Below are positions 18,688-28,965 of a DNA stretch of 64,000 nucleotides, piece by piece. The notes under the pieces are model-generated. The model worked only from the letters and a program-made list of their open reading frames with translations. It ran no database searches and was not told the DNA's origin. The position numbers and the translations under genes are program-made. The DNA is from Pycnococcus provasolii (taxonomy: Eukaryota; Chlorophyta; Pseudoscourfieldiophyceae; Pseudoscourfieldiales; Pycnococcaceae). The DNA is taken from the NCBI GenBank assembly GCA_938743325.2, contig OW568897.1, positions 404,433 to 468,432 of the forward strand, in the 5' to 3' direction. Positions within the stretch are counted from its first letter, which is position 1. Every line of letters begins with the position of its first letter.

Positions 18688-19336
18688 ATGGCGCGAGGCA
18701 ACATGAGGGACAAGGTAAGTAGTTTCAAGAAAGCGATTATGCTTAGTGCGTCTGCGTCTGCGTCTGCGTCTGCGTGTGTGCAGTAACCATGTATGTCAGG
18801 AAATGTGCATGTGCCTGTGCCTTGCGCATATGCACGTGTATGTGTGCGTGTTTCTCTTTTAGCTTTTTGGTCGGACACTCACACCAGCATAACACGACGA
18901 TATCACACACACATCTTCACCCTCCCCCGATCGATGCACTGTTCTAGGCGCGAGAAGCCAACCTGAAAAAGCAGGCTTCTGTGAACGGCGGGCGGCAGGA
19001 CAACCTCACACCTGCACAACGTGCTGAGAAGGTTGTGAAATGTGATTCATACACCCTCCCTACATATAAAAATGAAATCAGCACATCCTAACCACAGACA
19101 CACACACACACACACACAACACACACACACACAACACACACACGACTACATAGGATAAGGCTGCTATGCTGGCGAAAAAAGCGGCGAAAGATGCACAAAA
19201 GGCGGCTGGCGGAGGCGGTTCGAACGCCGTTGACCCAGAAAAGGAGGCTCTCAAGCAAAAGGCGCTGGAAAAGAAGCGTGTCGAAGCCGATAAGAAGATG
19301 GGTGACAAGAAATATTTGCCACAAAAGGTGAAGTAA
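18688..19336 (+). CDS. SERF: SERF/4F5-family small basic protein
   Basis: Three exons: 18688-18714, 18948-19031 and 19154-19336. Introns are GTAAGT...TTCTAG (233 nt) and GTTGTG...CATAG (122 nt), both phase 0; 97 residues. The product starts MARGNMRDKAREANLKKQ, the 4F5 signature (MTRGNQRxxARxKNxKK), and continues with a Lys/Ala/Glu-rich helix (DKAAMLAKKAAKDAQ). It is longer than the roughly 60-residue animal SERF proteins by a Gly-rich bridge and a second basic helix (EKKRVEADKKMGDKK). SERF proteins are small disordered or helical nucleic-acid- and amyloid-binding factors; the function in algae is not known to me. None of the exons alone is a long frame, so the gene is visible only after splicing. 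Confidence 0.82.
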
Positions 19337-19438
19337 CACACACCCATCCAGTACAAAACTTTATACAAAAAATAAAAAGGAAAAAAGAACTTCTGTTACT
19401 TGCTTGTTTTTTTTTTGTTTTTTTTCTGGTTTCCTTAA

Positions 19439-21022
19439 TTAACCAAGCTTTCCCAGAGACATCTTCTTGTACATGTCGTTCACGTGCCCAATGAGCGACG
19501 TGACAATCTGCATGCACGTGTACACGCCGCCAACAATCGCGCTCAGGCCAGTCAACCACTCAATCACAGGCTTGCGGTGCTCTCGCACGACCACCTTCAT
19601 GGGCATCAAGTCGTAGCTGAATTTGACCATCGGAGCCTCCCAGTGCACCTCGCCCGCTCGCATATTCGTCGCCGCCTCGTACTTGTACGAGTTCACGGTG
19701 TAGCCGTACGTGTCAAGCGGAAAGCCTCCAAGAGCTTGGTACATCGTGGGAACCACCTTGATGTAGTGTTCGTGCGTGATGTGCTGAACTTCGCTCGCAA
19801 ATACCACGCCGGCGTCCATGCCTCGATGGCCTGGTCTTGCGCGCCAGTAACCGCCACCCTGGTGCATGCCACTCGGCCGCGCGTACGCGCCACCCATGCC
19901 CTCTCTGAGGTACCGACCCATGCGCTCGGGAAGCTTGGGACCGAAGCTGAAGTGGTGAATGGTGTGCGTAATGTTGATCAGCTCCGGGTTGAAGCTGTGG
20001 CCGGAGCTGTGAGGTGCAATGATCAGCTTGCCGGGAACACGCGATGCCGCGAGCGTTCCCTCGATCATGCATCCCTTCGTCGCAACCTTCGAGTCGTGCT
20101 TGCCGTCGCCGTCGCCGTCCGTGCCACCGCCCGGCGCTGGCAACGCGCGCTGCAAGCCCCACCCAGTCGTCTCCTTCCACACCTGCTTCGCAAAGTCGCT
20201 CATCGCCGCGGCGGTTCGCGGTCCCTCGTAGCTCTCGTGAAGCATGGGGAGCACCAAAAACGGGTGCTTCTCCATGAGCTCGCGGTGGTCGTCGTTCGTC
20301 GCATCCTTGTGAATGTCCGTGCCCTCGCGGAACACGCGAACGCTCGGAAACGCCTGGATCTGGTGCTTGCGGCAGAGTCGCCCGTTCAGAGGCGTCGTGC
20401 AGTCGACCGTGGCCATGCGCAGCGACGTATCTCCTGTGAATCCCGGCGGCTTCCACGAGTGCACGATTTCCGACGCGTGCTCGTAGATCGGGCTAAGACG
20501 CTGGCAGTGCGGGCACCACGGCGCGTGAAAGTTCACGATGACCACCTTGTAGTCTGCGACAAATTTCGGAAAGGTATCTCCCGTCAGCTCGACGGCGTGG
20601 CGCGTGTTTCCGTAGTGGTCGGTTGGGCTGTCTCCGTAGTGCACGTGCGTGTCCTCCTTGGCTGCCGGCGCGTGGTAGCTTCCGTCTAGGTTGTACTTGT
20701 GCACGGTCCGGTCTGTGATGTTGATTCGCTTGTGCCCGATGACGTCGACGAGGTCGACGGACGCCCACTCGCAGCTGACGTGAGGGAGCGTGACGTTGAA
20801 GTTGATGTTCAAGATGGCATCCTCGGACGTGTCCACGATGATGTCCGTTTGTCTCTGGATGGCGAGGTAGTTGAGCGTCTGCGTGACGATCAGCACGAGC
20901 AAGATGACGACGGCAAGCAGCGAGGTGATTCCTCCGGCGACGGACGCCTCGGTGAGGTCCTTGGGCACGCGGCGGTAGAAGTCGACGGCGCGTATGCGTG
21001 TCGCGGCGAACAGCGACGTCAT
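19439..21022 (-). CDS. Thioredoxin-ERV fusion protein (plant PDIL5-3/4-like), ER/Golgi
   Basis: 527 residues, ATG at 21020-21022. The N-terminus RAVDFYRRVPKDLTEASVAGG and the span at about 32-55 match the start of ERV41/46-type cargo receptors. A thioredoxin domain follows with FHAPWCPHCQRL (CPHC at 170-173) and a cis-Pro-type AFPSVRVFREG. After a Gly/Asp linker the ERV lumenal domain resumes (GCMIEGTLAASRVPGKLIIA, SFNPELINITHTIHHFSFG) and ends in a second span (about 487-511). This split arrangement, with Trx inserted in an ERGIC/ERV protein, is that of plant PDI-C (PDIL5-3/5-4) proteins. The expected role is a redox-active, membrane-bound PDI cycling between ER and Golgi. An insert of Gly/His/Arg-rich sequence (about 395-430) is extra. 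Confidence 0.85.
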   Translation of the reverse strand: MTSLFAATRIRAVDFYRRVPKDLTEASVAGGITSLLAVVILLVLIVTQTLNYLAIQRQTDIIVDTSEDAILNINFNVTLPHVSCEWASVDLVDVIGHKRINITDRTVHKYNLDGSYHAPAAKEDTHVHYGDSPTDHYGNTRHAVELTGDTFPKFVADYKVVIVNFHAPWCPHCQRLSPIYEHASEIVHSWKPPGFTGDTSLRMATVDCTTPLNGRLCRKHQIQAFPSVRVFREGTDIHKDATNDDHRELMEKHPFLVLPMLHESYEGPRTAAAMSDFAKQVWKETTGWGLQRALPAPGGGTDGDGDGKHDSKVATKGCMIEGTLAASRVPGKLIIAPHSSGHSFNPELINITHTIHHFSFGPKLPERMGRYLREGMGGAYARPSGMHQGGGYWRARPGHRGMDAGVVFASEVQHITHEHYIKVVPTMYQALGGFPLDTYGYTVNSYKYEAATNMRAGEVHWEAPMVKFSYDLMPMKVVVREHRKPVIEWLTGLSAIVGGVYTCMQIVTSLIGHVNDMYKKMSLGKLG

Positions 21023-22108
21023 GCTACGACAGGGAGGGAGGTCGTTGAGATGTTGTGTTGTGTGCTGATCGGAGGAGGAGGAAAGAGGAGGAGGGAGGAG
21101 GGAGGGGGGACGGGCTAGGGTTACGGGTTAGGGTTTTGGGATAGGGTTACGGGTTAGGGTTACGGGCTAGGGTTACCGTAGGGGGGCATCTCGATGTCAC
21201 ATCGAGATCGATGTGTGCATCTCGTGTGCATCATCGAGGTCTTAGTGTAAGTGCCAGCCGTTGACTGCGGAGGCGGGACTTTGAGGTTCTGGCAATCTTA
21301 TTAGCGCCCCCTGGCACTCCCTACTCATTTACTCAAAGTTTGTGTTTGCGCAAACACGGTGACTGAGCGATGGATCAGACAGCATTCCGGGCCCACGGCA
21401 TGATTTACCGACTCCCGTGAGGAACCAAGGAGGAATCCCGGATGGTTGGTGGAAAAAGTGAAAAATCACATGGAAAAGGGGTCCCCGTAACCCGATGGGC
21501 TGGCCCGGCCTGCTTTTCCCCTCCGACCCGAGCTCCGACTCGTTTCGACTGATTTGGGCCAGCATCTGTCACAATCATCCGCTGCAGCGCAGCACGCGCA
21601 GCACGTCGTCGCGTGCACGACGTCGCGCACGCGTCAGTGGCGCCACCGCTCTATTTCTCAACAACACGTACGGTGCGACCGCTCCTCTAGCAGGCGGGTG
21701 CGGGACTCAGGCATCGAAAGCGAGGCGGAGACGGACGTTTTCCACGCGCGTGTCATCCATGCTTGGGGTGAAGACGCTGACGAGGATTTTTTTAAAATAA
21801 CTCGGAGGAGTTTGTGTGTAAAATGTTTGTAAATACATGATTGCAGTCTCAACTCCAAGACAGCTCCTTTTCCCACACGTTGGACTCCTTTAGATACTAC
21901 TCTAGCTGCAGGTAGAGTAGTAAGTGTGGCCCTTGAGTCATCGTGTTGATGCACGGTTGGTGGCGCTGGCGACGACATCAACGAAATCAAGTCGCAACCG
22001 GAGCCCTCACTGAGCCAACGAAAGCGCCCTGATAGAGTGAGTGATACAACCTTCGAAATCACCTGCCCCATGAACGAAAACGCGAAGTGAATGGCACCGG
22101 TGAATGGG
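21023..22108. other. Intergenic with telomere-like tract and hairpin
   Basis: A tract of TTAGGGTTACGG-type units lies at about 21112-21178, and a 9-bp perfect hairpin (ATCTCGATG, loop TCA) at 21188-21208. Reading frames at 21500-22200 exist on both strands but show no family and no codon coherence; I do not call a gene. Confidence 0.5.
21112..21178 (+). repeat. Interstitial telomere-like repeats
   Basis: About five TTAGGG units alternating with TTACGG or TTTTGGGA variants, in the same orientation as the chromosome end. Confidence 0.7.
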
Positions 22109-22181
22109 CTGAATGGTGAAAGTGAATGGTGTGAATGGACAACCGCTGGATAGAGTAAAGTACACTTCGTTACTGAATGAG
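22109..22181 (-). repeat. 3'-flank element E2, copy A (histidine kinase gene)
   Basis: In gene sense it starts 6 nt after the kinase stop with CTCATTCAGTAAC and continues GTGTACTTTACTCTATCC and then CCATTCAC-rich sequence. It aligns over its full length with copy B at 28877-28950. Confidence 0.8.
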
Positions 22182-22186
22182 GGATC

Positions 22187-24595
22187 TCAGCTATTGCTGT
22201 TGCTGCCACTCCTCCCTAATAAGCTTTTGGCACTATCCGAAGATGCGCCAAGCTCAATTCTCACATCGTCGATGTCCCCCAAACCCGAGTCCCGTTTCAC
22301 CAGCTGTCGCGCCACGTTCTTCACCACGTCGCGAGACGTTTCGCACTTGTCGAAGACGTCTTCAGCGTTCAAACCACACGACGACAGAAACTCCGGCGTT
22401 CGTGTGGTTGCGGAGTGAAGTTTTGCCACCCGTGGCAAACATTGCTTAGCACGCGCCTCTTTCAGCATCTGCACGCCGTCCATCACAGGCATGTTGAGGT
22501 CCGTGATGAGTGCATCGTAGTCGCATGTTAGCAAGCGTTCCAGACCCTCGCGCCCGTTTAACGCCGTCTCTATGATCGCGTTCGGCAGCCCCTCTTGCAC
22601 CCTCCGTCGGAGGTCGTACAGCTGAAGATCGTCATCCTCCACGAGCAGCACGCGACACTGCAACGCATTCTTCTTCGCCGGTTCCTCCTTCGTAGCGCCA
22701 TCTCCACTTGGTGGCTGCCACTCCAGCAGAATCTCCCGCACCACGGTGCGAATACCCGGAGTCTTGCTTTGCACGGGGACAGAAGTGTACTCCAGCTTCG
22801 AAGCGGTCTCGGTATCGTATGTGAGAAGCCTCGCGAACGATGGCAGACGTCCTTCTGATTTCGCCTGGCGCAGCATCGTCGCGCCGTCTGTGATGGGCAT
22901 GAGTAAGTCGCTCAGCACCGCGTCGAAGGAGCTCGAACGCAGCCGCTGCAAGCCTTCATGTCCGTTCTTCGCCGTCTGAATGTCGGCGTTGGGCAACGCC
23001 TTCGTGACACTGCGCTTAAGCGCAAGAAGCTGCACCGGGTCGTCTTCCACTAATAGCACGCGAGGCTTGTTCGCCCGAGCCCCCTCTTCGTTTCGAATCT
23101 CCACATAAAACTCCCCATTGTGAATTGAGGAATCACCATCGTCGAATGGCACGCAAATCGAAAAGCCAATCGCGGCGCCCTCGCCTTCCGCCGCAGGGTT
23201 CGCATGGCACCACACCTCGCCGCCCTCGCCCTCGGCGAACGACTTCACGGATGGCAGGCCAAGACCCAAACCAACCGCGTCCGTCTGACTCTGGTGGCCC
23301 GCCAGCCATATTTTGTCGCGCTCCTCCTCGGCCACACCCTTGCCCGTGTCGCGCACCTCGACGATCAGCTTCCCCGCCATCTGAGAGCAATCGAGCACGA
23401 TAGAGCCGCCCGGCGGCGTGAACTTCGTCGCGTTCGAGATCAGGTTGGCGATCGCGCGGTCCAGCAGGTCCACCGGCACGTACGCCGTCACGGACATCGG
23501 CATCGGGCACACGAGTCGGAGCGTCTGTTCGACCGCCTCACACAGCGGCGCGTACAAGGATACCATGTGTGTGAAGGAACCCTTCAGCGCGACGTCCTTG
23601 ACCACCTTTGGGGCGCCCTCGCTGTGGTTAAGTGCCAATACGTGATGCTTGATAAGCTCCGTGAACGCAAAAGCGAGCTTCATGTCCGCATCCTTCGGAT
23701 TTGTAAGGAGCTTCTTGATGAGCTGAAGCAGGGCAGCCAGCGGAGTCTTGAGGTCGTGCAGGATACGGCGGTTGTTCAGCTGACGTGCGGCGGCGTCCGC
23801 TTCTTTGTTGTCGGCCATCTGCTTGGCAAGTCTCTGCTCGATGAGAAACGAATCGCGCCGCGTCCTCTCCCAGCTATACAGAAGAAAGATGAAGGTAGAC
23901 ATGCCGAAAGCGTCGAATATGAGGTGAACTGCTTGATGATGATGAGAATTAGATTCCACCGCGACGACGGCGACTGCGACGAGTCCCGCCTCTGCGAGGA
24001 AGGCGACGAACTTGTCAGTGAGCAACATGCTGTAGCACCCAAAGTGTACGATGAAAACTAGAGCGGGTGAGATCGACTTGAAATCTTCGATATCATGATG
24101 GAATCGTACAAAGTTGACTGCTAGTATTAGCAAGGCGCCGAAGGCCAAACGCTTGTACGCCTGCATAGCCTTCTTGTTATTCAGATAGAATACACGCATC
24201 ACGAGTGGCGCAAGAGCGAGGATTGTGTTCACGCAAAAACCCATGATCAGATATCGCAAAGGAAGATGTGTTTGCGGGTTTGCATAAACTGCCAAGAAGG
24301 TGAGAGCCGCGAAAACGTGCCAGACGCAGATGGCGTTGAGTGCCGTTTTCTTAAGTTCGTACGCGCGCTCGGCGTACGTTTCGTACGTTTTCTCGTGGGA
24401 GAACACGACGCCATACTTCAAGAATCCTCCTCCTCCTCCTGAGCCTCCTGAGGCTGCCGCAGACGTGAGAGGAGGGGGGTCGTTCGCAGCAGACTCCGAG
24501 CCCCCGCTACTAGCCACGGGGAGAGAGACCGCCGCCGGCAAGGGCTGTTGAAGTCCTGGAGAAGGCGAGCAGCATGAAGAAGAAGGCGGCGTCAT
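22187..24595 (-). CDS. Hybrid sensor histidine kinase with two receiver domains
   Basis: ATG at 24593-24595 (the frame opens at a TTG seven codons earlier); 802 residues. After a disordered start there is a membrane sensor region of five to six hydrophobic segments (about residues 83-240). Next come a HisKA helix with H-box NNRRILHDLKTPLAALLQ (His280), an ATPase with N-box AIANLISNATKF, G1 VRDTGKGVAEEE and G2 GLGLGLPSVKSF, then two receivers. REC1: VLLVEDDPVQL with acceptor Asp563 in SDLLMP. REC2: VLLVEDDDLQL with acceptor Asp699 in TDLNMP. All phosphotransfer residues are present. No ligand-binding domain (PAS, CHASE, GAF) is recognisable before the kinase, so the signal is unknown. The membrane portion resembles MASE-type sensors only in layout. 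Element E2 follows the stop. Confidence 0.9.
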   Translation of the reverse strand: MTPPSSSCCSPSPGLQQPLPAAVSLPVASSGGSESAANDPPPLTSAAASGGSGGGGGFLKYGVVFSHEKTYETYAERAYELKKTALNAICVWHVFAALTFLAVYANPQTHLPLRYLIMGFCVNTILALAPLVMRVFYLNNKKAMQAYKRLAFGALLILAVNFVRFHHDIEDFKSISPALVFIVHFGCYSMLLTDKFVAFLAEAGLVAVAVVAVESNSHHHQAVHLIFDAFGMSTFIFLLYSWERTRRDSFLIEQRLAKQMADNKEADAAARQLNNRRILHDLKTPLAALLQLIKKLLTNPKDADMKLAFAFTELIKHHVLALNHSEGAPKVVKDVALKGSFTHMVSLYAPLCEAVEQTLRLVCPMPMSVTAYVPVDLLDRAIANLISNATKFTPPGGSIVLDCSQMAGKLIVEVRDTGKGVAEEERDKIWLAGHQSQTDAVGLGLGLPSVKSFAEGEGGEVWCHANPAAEGEGAAIGFSICVPFDDGDSSIHNGEFYVEIRNEEGARANKPRVLLVEDDPVQLLALKRSVTKALPNADIQTAKNGHEGLQRLRSSSFDAVLSDLLMPITDGATMLRQAKSEGRLPSFARLLTYDTETASKLEYTSVPVQSKTPGIRTVVREILLEWQPPSGDGATKEEPAKKNALQCRVLLVEDDDLQLYDLRRRVQEGLPNAIIETALNGREGLERLLTCDYDALITDLNMPVMDGVQMLKEARAKQCLPRVAKLHSATTRTPEFLSSCGLNAEDVFDKCETSRDVVKNVARQLVKRDSGLGDIDDVRIELGASSDSAKSLLGRSGSNSNS

Positions 24596-25967
24596 GGAAA
24601 ACGTTTTTTGGCTCAAGGAGCCAACGCGAACGCCACAGAGAGATGAGCGGCACAGACTGGTGAGCGCGAAGTGGGTGATGGGGTTGATAGCCCCGAGCGC
24701 CGTCCGAGAGGCGTGTTCGATGCTTACTTAACGATTATTTTACTTAACGATGCTCACTTCCCACGCAAAGTTCCACCATCCCAACAGAAAAGCCGTCCGA
24801 GAGGCACGTGGCCCGCCAGGTTGGCGCGCCGGGCGCACTCCAACCGCTCGCTCGCGCTCTTTTCTGGACCAGGGGGCAACTCGCCGTGTGTGCAACAGGT
24901 GACAGCCTGACAGGGAGCCGGGTTAGGGTGGTTGTATAGCCTATGGGGTCGGAGCGGATCGGAGCGGGTCGGAGCGGTCCCCGGTAGTACTATTTGTTAT
25001 AATATAGACCAAACCACAACCGGTTGCTCGGCTGGGATGGGGGAACTTTGCGTGGGAAGGGAGCCGCGTTGGGCTTCGTTACCGCGCTGCATGCCATCCT
25101 TGGGAGCGCGTCGACTTGTTTGGGGGACTTGTTTCGAGAATCGAAGGGCCCCGCCGGGGCCATTCGGCCATGTCGTCCGGCCTTTGGGGATGCTAAGACG
25201 GCGCGTGGAGCTCAGAGTCCCCCAGCCCGACAGCAGGGAACGGTCGTCCGTTGGGACTCCCCCCGCAGCGGCGAGACCTCTCGAGACCTCTCGCCCCGGG
25301 ACAAGGAGGGAGGAGGCCGGGGAGTACTGCTCCTAGGTCGAGGGACTTGGGTTTTTCACTTTTTCGCCCTTGAGTTTTTCTTCTTTAAAATATCAGTGGC
25401 GTTCCGTGGATGATGCTCAAGGATCAACGAACAACTCTGCGAATCCATCCGCGCTGTACTGTAATTGGCTCATTGGCTGACGACGGAGCGCAGAACGAGG
25501 TGGCTCCTCGACCTTTTTGAAATGTGCCAAGAGGTGTCCCCACCCATTCCAAGTGGTTCTATCGTTACGATAGAACATCAGCCAATGACCAGACAACACC
25601 ACTTTGCGTGGGAAGTGAGGCCTCTTCGTTGGGCTTCGATACCCATCAAACACGTTGACCTTGTTGTTGACTGTAAAAGTGTGTAATTGCTTTCAACACG
25701 TCCCTCGCCTCGCCTCTCCTCCCCCGCGGCCCGGAGGAGAAGCACGCGACACCAACTCACCAAACACGTGCTTGCAACAACTTGCTCAGTCAGACAGTGC
25801 ACAAGGTCAGTGCTTTCGGTATGTACAAGACTCCCCTCCCTCCTCCTCCGCCCTCCTCCCCTCCGCCCTCCGCCCTCCGGCCTCAGCTTGCTTGCCAAGC
25901 GCACACCACCATTCACCTGTCCATTCACCTGCCGTGTGAACTCGTGAACTAGTGCGTTTCCTCTATT
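24596..25967. other. Intergenic with several short repeats
   Basis: ACTTTGCGTGGGAAGTGAG occurs at 25601-25619 and inverted at about 24753-24771, and in part at 25045-25059. Copies 2 and 3 are followed by CGTTGGGCTTCG(A/T)TACC. GCCGTCCGAGAGGC is repeated near 24700 and 24792. A perfect 9-bp hairpin lies at 25556-25576. No gene seen; this looks like remnants of a mobile element. Confidence 0.5.
25556..25576. other. Perfect 9-bp hairpin
   Basis: GTTCTATCG, loop TTA, CGATAGAAC, 25 bp before a copy of the ACTTTGCGTGGGAAG repeat. Confidence 0.6.
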
Positions 25968-28691
25968 ATGACGGACTCGCAGTGGGCGTCCCCGCAGATG
26001 CCGAAGAAGGTGCAGGTGCCGGCGAAAGCTCATCCACAAAACTTCGGTGTGGTTTCAGGGAAAAGTAAGTCCGATGAGTTCTGGAGTCAAAACCCGCAGG
26101 GTGTCACCGTCGACGCGCTCTTCGGAGGCCAGGGTGGCGCGGGTGAGATTGGCCAGGCCATCAAGCGCATGGACGTCAACGGCGACGGATATCTGAACCG
26201 GGAGGAGTTTCGCAGCGGCGTCAGTAACGCTCTCAAGACGATGCAAGACAACAAGAACCTCAAGCGCATCGCCATGCTCATGGGCGGACTGCTTGCCGTG
26301 ACGATCTTTGCCATGTTCGGGCTGACGTTTGCCGTCGTCGAATTGTCGAAGGAGACAGCCACGGGCACGGACGGCGTCATGAAGGTGGCCGGCACTGAGA
26401 CGCACGTGAAAGTGGATAACACCGACATGACCACGGCGGGGGCGAAAATGAAAACTCGCGATACGAACAAGACGTTGGAGGTGGCGCAGTCTACCGACGA
26501 AGGCACGCTGCACAGCAACCTGCCAGACAGCTTCTTTGAGGAGCTTCGCTTCTTCCGCACCGAGACCACAAACGCGCGTCTCGTCGTTCAAGTTCAGGGC
26601 TTTATCCGCGCGAAGAACAATGATGTTTCGACCGTCACGCTCATCACGCCTATCGGCGAAATCTCGTTGATGGGAACAGCGCTCACGTTCAAGCTGACAA
26701 CAACTTCGGACCACTTTAAGGAGGCTGGTTTCAGTACCGACGGTCGTCGCCTGCTCAGCCTGTACAAACTTGTCGGGCTGTTTAACAACATCGAGAACTG
26801 GGAAGGCGACGTACCAGCGGATGTTGCCAAGCCCAACTTTCCGGCGAAGTTCGAGGCGAAGTACGAAATCTACTACAAGTGCGCCATGGACCACCAAGGT
26901 TCCGACGAGCCGCACGATCGTTGCGCGGACGAGCGTCCTGCCGCACCGACTGTGACGAACATCGACGACGAGGGCGGAAACGCGCGATTCGTCAAGACGG
27001 TCACGGGCACGCTGTACTACGATAACAAGAAGGCGATTGAAATCAAGGAGATGCACCTCAGCGGAACGCTGGGGTACAGGATTGGCAAGTTCTACGACCC
27101 CAATCGTGTGACGGGGCCGAGCGGGTCGTGGTTCTTCGACCCCACAATAGCCGGAAGTCTTGGCTTCAACAAGGACGTTCCCGCGTACACGCTCACCACC
27201 ATCGATGGCGTGAAGCCTGCGGTTGCATTCTGCGAGCTTTCCAAGGACAACTCGCAAGTCGACTTGGGCGAAATGATGGCAAAGCACTTCACCGGACTTG
27301 CCGCCGGCGAGAAAATGGTCCCCGCAGGTGTCGAGGGCATCGGTGGACAGACACTCATGCGTTGGAAGCTCATGGGCGACAGTTCTGTTGGCCACATGGA
27401 GTTTATCGTGCACTCGGAGACTAGTGGCACGATCAAGCGCATCACCCTCAGGCAAAACGGCGAGACTGCGGTGTACGTCTTCAAAACTTTCAGCGAGAGC
27501 CTTTCAATCGACGTCATAAGCACGCTCGCGAGGGGCAAGGATGGCATGGGACTTCCGCCTGGATGCCACGGATTCTACGATAGCACTGACGATGGCCAGA
27601 ATTCTATCAACAAGCCGGCTTCGCTTGACATGGTCACCCACGACAATCCGCTCTCCGGAGGTGCGGGTGGAGACGAGAGGGAGATGAAGAGGATTCGCAT
27701 GCTCATGGAAGCCCACGGCGATGACCTTCGTGAGGTTGCGACGTATAACAATCACATACGTCGCCGACGACAGCTGCTCGGCGAGCGTCGCAAGCTCGTA
27801 ACGGCAAAAAAGGTTTTTGACGTCGTCATCAAGCTTCTGAAAGACATCAATGATGTAGACTTCTTCTCTGCTGGCGGGCAGCTTCCGTCCTACGATCAGG
27901 CGGGCTTCCCATCGTACTGCCAGCCTGATATTACAAAGGGCGGATATTTGCAGGCTTGGATGTTTTCCAAGAAATTCGGCATTGCCTTAGGCTTCGTGAC
28001 GACGAGTTACGGACGAGTTCCGTGCTCCATTGCTGTGAGCTTCTCTGCGCCGTTTCCAGTCCCTGGGATTGTTGAGTTAGGAGGAAGCCTCTCAGTCTTT
28101 GTTGGCTGGGAAACCATGGAGTTTGAGGTGGCTGGATGCATCGATCTTACCTTGTTTTCATTCTGGACTGTTCTGGAGCTTTGCGTTTTTGCCGGCAATT
28201 GCCAGAAGAAGAATAATCCATGCACAAACGTGAATGCGTGCAATTCAGGAAGCGACACCGACAGGACGTGGTACTGGGGACTTTCGGGAGAGGTCAACAT
28301 CATCTTCGCGTGGGCTAATTTATACTACAACCACTACTTCCCGGCGGAGAAAGTCGGGCTTACTCAGGCTGTGAATCAGTTTAAGTGGTATGTCAGTGCT
28401 GGAATCAATCTTGGCTTCATTTCCATTGGAGGTGTCGTTGCCGGAAACGCCGACGATCCTCACATTTGGCTTTCGGGCGAAACCGGCGATGATGAGAAGA
28501 GCAAGCCACCGGATGCCTCCGAAGGCAAAAAGGCCCTTGGCGAGACATGCGGTCGTCGTGCGAACAAGGAATGCGCTACCCGCCAGTGCTGCTGGTGCAA
28601 GTACGCGGATCATTGGGCGTGTGACACGGAATCCGACTGGGCCGATGACTGCGATGGCGAGTGGGCGAAGCGTCGCGGAGGGTGCTTTTAG
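25968..28691 (+). CDS. EF-hand single-pass surface/secretory protein, unknown family
   Basis: ATG at 25968; 907 residues. An EF-hand lies at 69-80 (DVNGDGYLNREEF, canonical ligands) just before one membrane span (about 101-122), which puts the EF-hand on the cytosolic side and the remaining about 780 residues outside or in the lumen. That part is beta-rich: repeated 'SLMGTALTFKL', 'VEFTVA'-like strands, scattered Cys pairs, an RRRRQLLGERRKL basic cluster near residue 600 that could be a processing site, and a second beta domain (CSIAVSFSAPFPVPGIVELG). The end is Cys-rich (CGRRANKECATRQCCWC, then CDTES and GGCF). I do not recognise it. The locus at 36188-38615 has the same building blocks (EF-hand, LL-R-rich cluster, final Cys-rich module), so the two are probably paralogues. 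Confidence 0.8.
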   Translation: MTDSQWASPQMPKKVQVPAKAHPQNFGVVSGKSKSDEFWSQNPQGVTVDALFGGQGGAGEIGQAIKRMDVNGDGYLNREEFRSGVSNALKTMQDNKNLKRIAMLMGGLLAVTIFAMFGLTFAVVELSKETATGTDGVMKVAGTETHVKVDNTDMTTAGAKMKTRDTNKTLEVAQSTDEGTLHSNLPDSFFEELRFFRTETTNARLVVQVQGFIRAKNNDVSTVTLITPIGEISLMGTALTFKLTTTSDHFKEAGFSTDGRRLLSLYKLVGLFNNIENWEGDVPADVAKPNFPAKFEAKYEIYYKCAMDHQGSDEPHDRCADERPAAPTVTNIDDEGGNARFVKTVTGTLYYDNKKAIEIKEMHLSGTLGYRIGKFYDPNRVTGPSGSWFFDPTIAGSLGFNKDVPAYTLTTIDGVKPAVAFCELSKDNSQVDLGEMMAKHFTGLAAGEKMVPAGVEGIGGQTLMRWKLMGDSSVGHMEFIVHSETSGTIKRITLRQNGETAVYVFKTFSESLSIDVISTLARGKDGMGLPPGCHGFYDSTDDGQNSINKPASLDMVTHDNPLSGGAGGDEREMKRIRMLMEAHGDDLREVATYNNHIRRRRQLLGERRKLVTAKKVFDVVIKLLKDINDVDFFSAGGQLPSYDQAGFPSYCQPDITKGGYLQAWMFSKKFGIALGFVTTSYGRVPCSIAVSFSAPFPVPGIVELGGSLSVFVGWETMEFEVAGCIDLTLFSFWTVLELCVFAGNCQKKNNPCTNVNACNSGSDTDRTWYWGLSGEVNIIFAWANLYYNHYFPAEKVGLTQAVNQFKWYVSAGINLGFISIGGVVAGNADDPHIWLSGETGDDEKSKPPDASEGKKALGETCGRRANKECATRQCCWCKYADHWACDTESDWADDCDGEWAKRRGGCF

Positions 28692-28876
28692 AGCACACAA
28701 CGAAGGACGGAGGAGGGGGTCCGGACGGAAGCTCAAGAGTCAAGAAGAAAGAGGATCCAAATCGGTATCAGCTCTTGATGCAAGTGATTTGGAATAAAAT
28801 CAAATCATTGGAATAAAATCATTGATTCAGAAAGCGGGCGGGAAACTCGGAACCCCATCGTCCTTTTGACCAGAGG

Positions 28877-28950
28877 CTGAATGGTGAAAGTGAATGTTGT
28901 GAATGGACGACCGTTGGACGGTAGTAAAGTACATTCAATTACTGAATGAG
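28877..28950 (-). repeat. 3'-flank element E2, copy B (derlin gene)
   Basis: Starts 16 nt after the derlin stop. In gene sense it begins CTCATTCAGTAATTGAATG followed by TACTTTACTACC. It is about 85 percent identical by eye to copy A over about 73 nt. Confidence 0.8.
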
Positions 28951-28965
28951 CAATCGCAGGTCTCG

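Noticed and set aside
21658-22209. 183-codon minus-strand frame downstream of the kinase gene
   Set aside because: Overlaps element E2 and the kinase stop region, has no recognisable domain, and shows low-complexity Ser/His composition.
26055-27455. 466-codon minus-strand frame
   Set aside because: Shadow of the 907-residue EF-hand gene in GC-rich codons; no family likeness.
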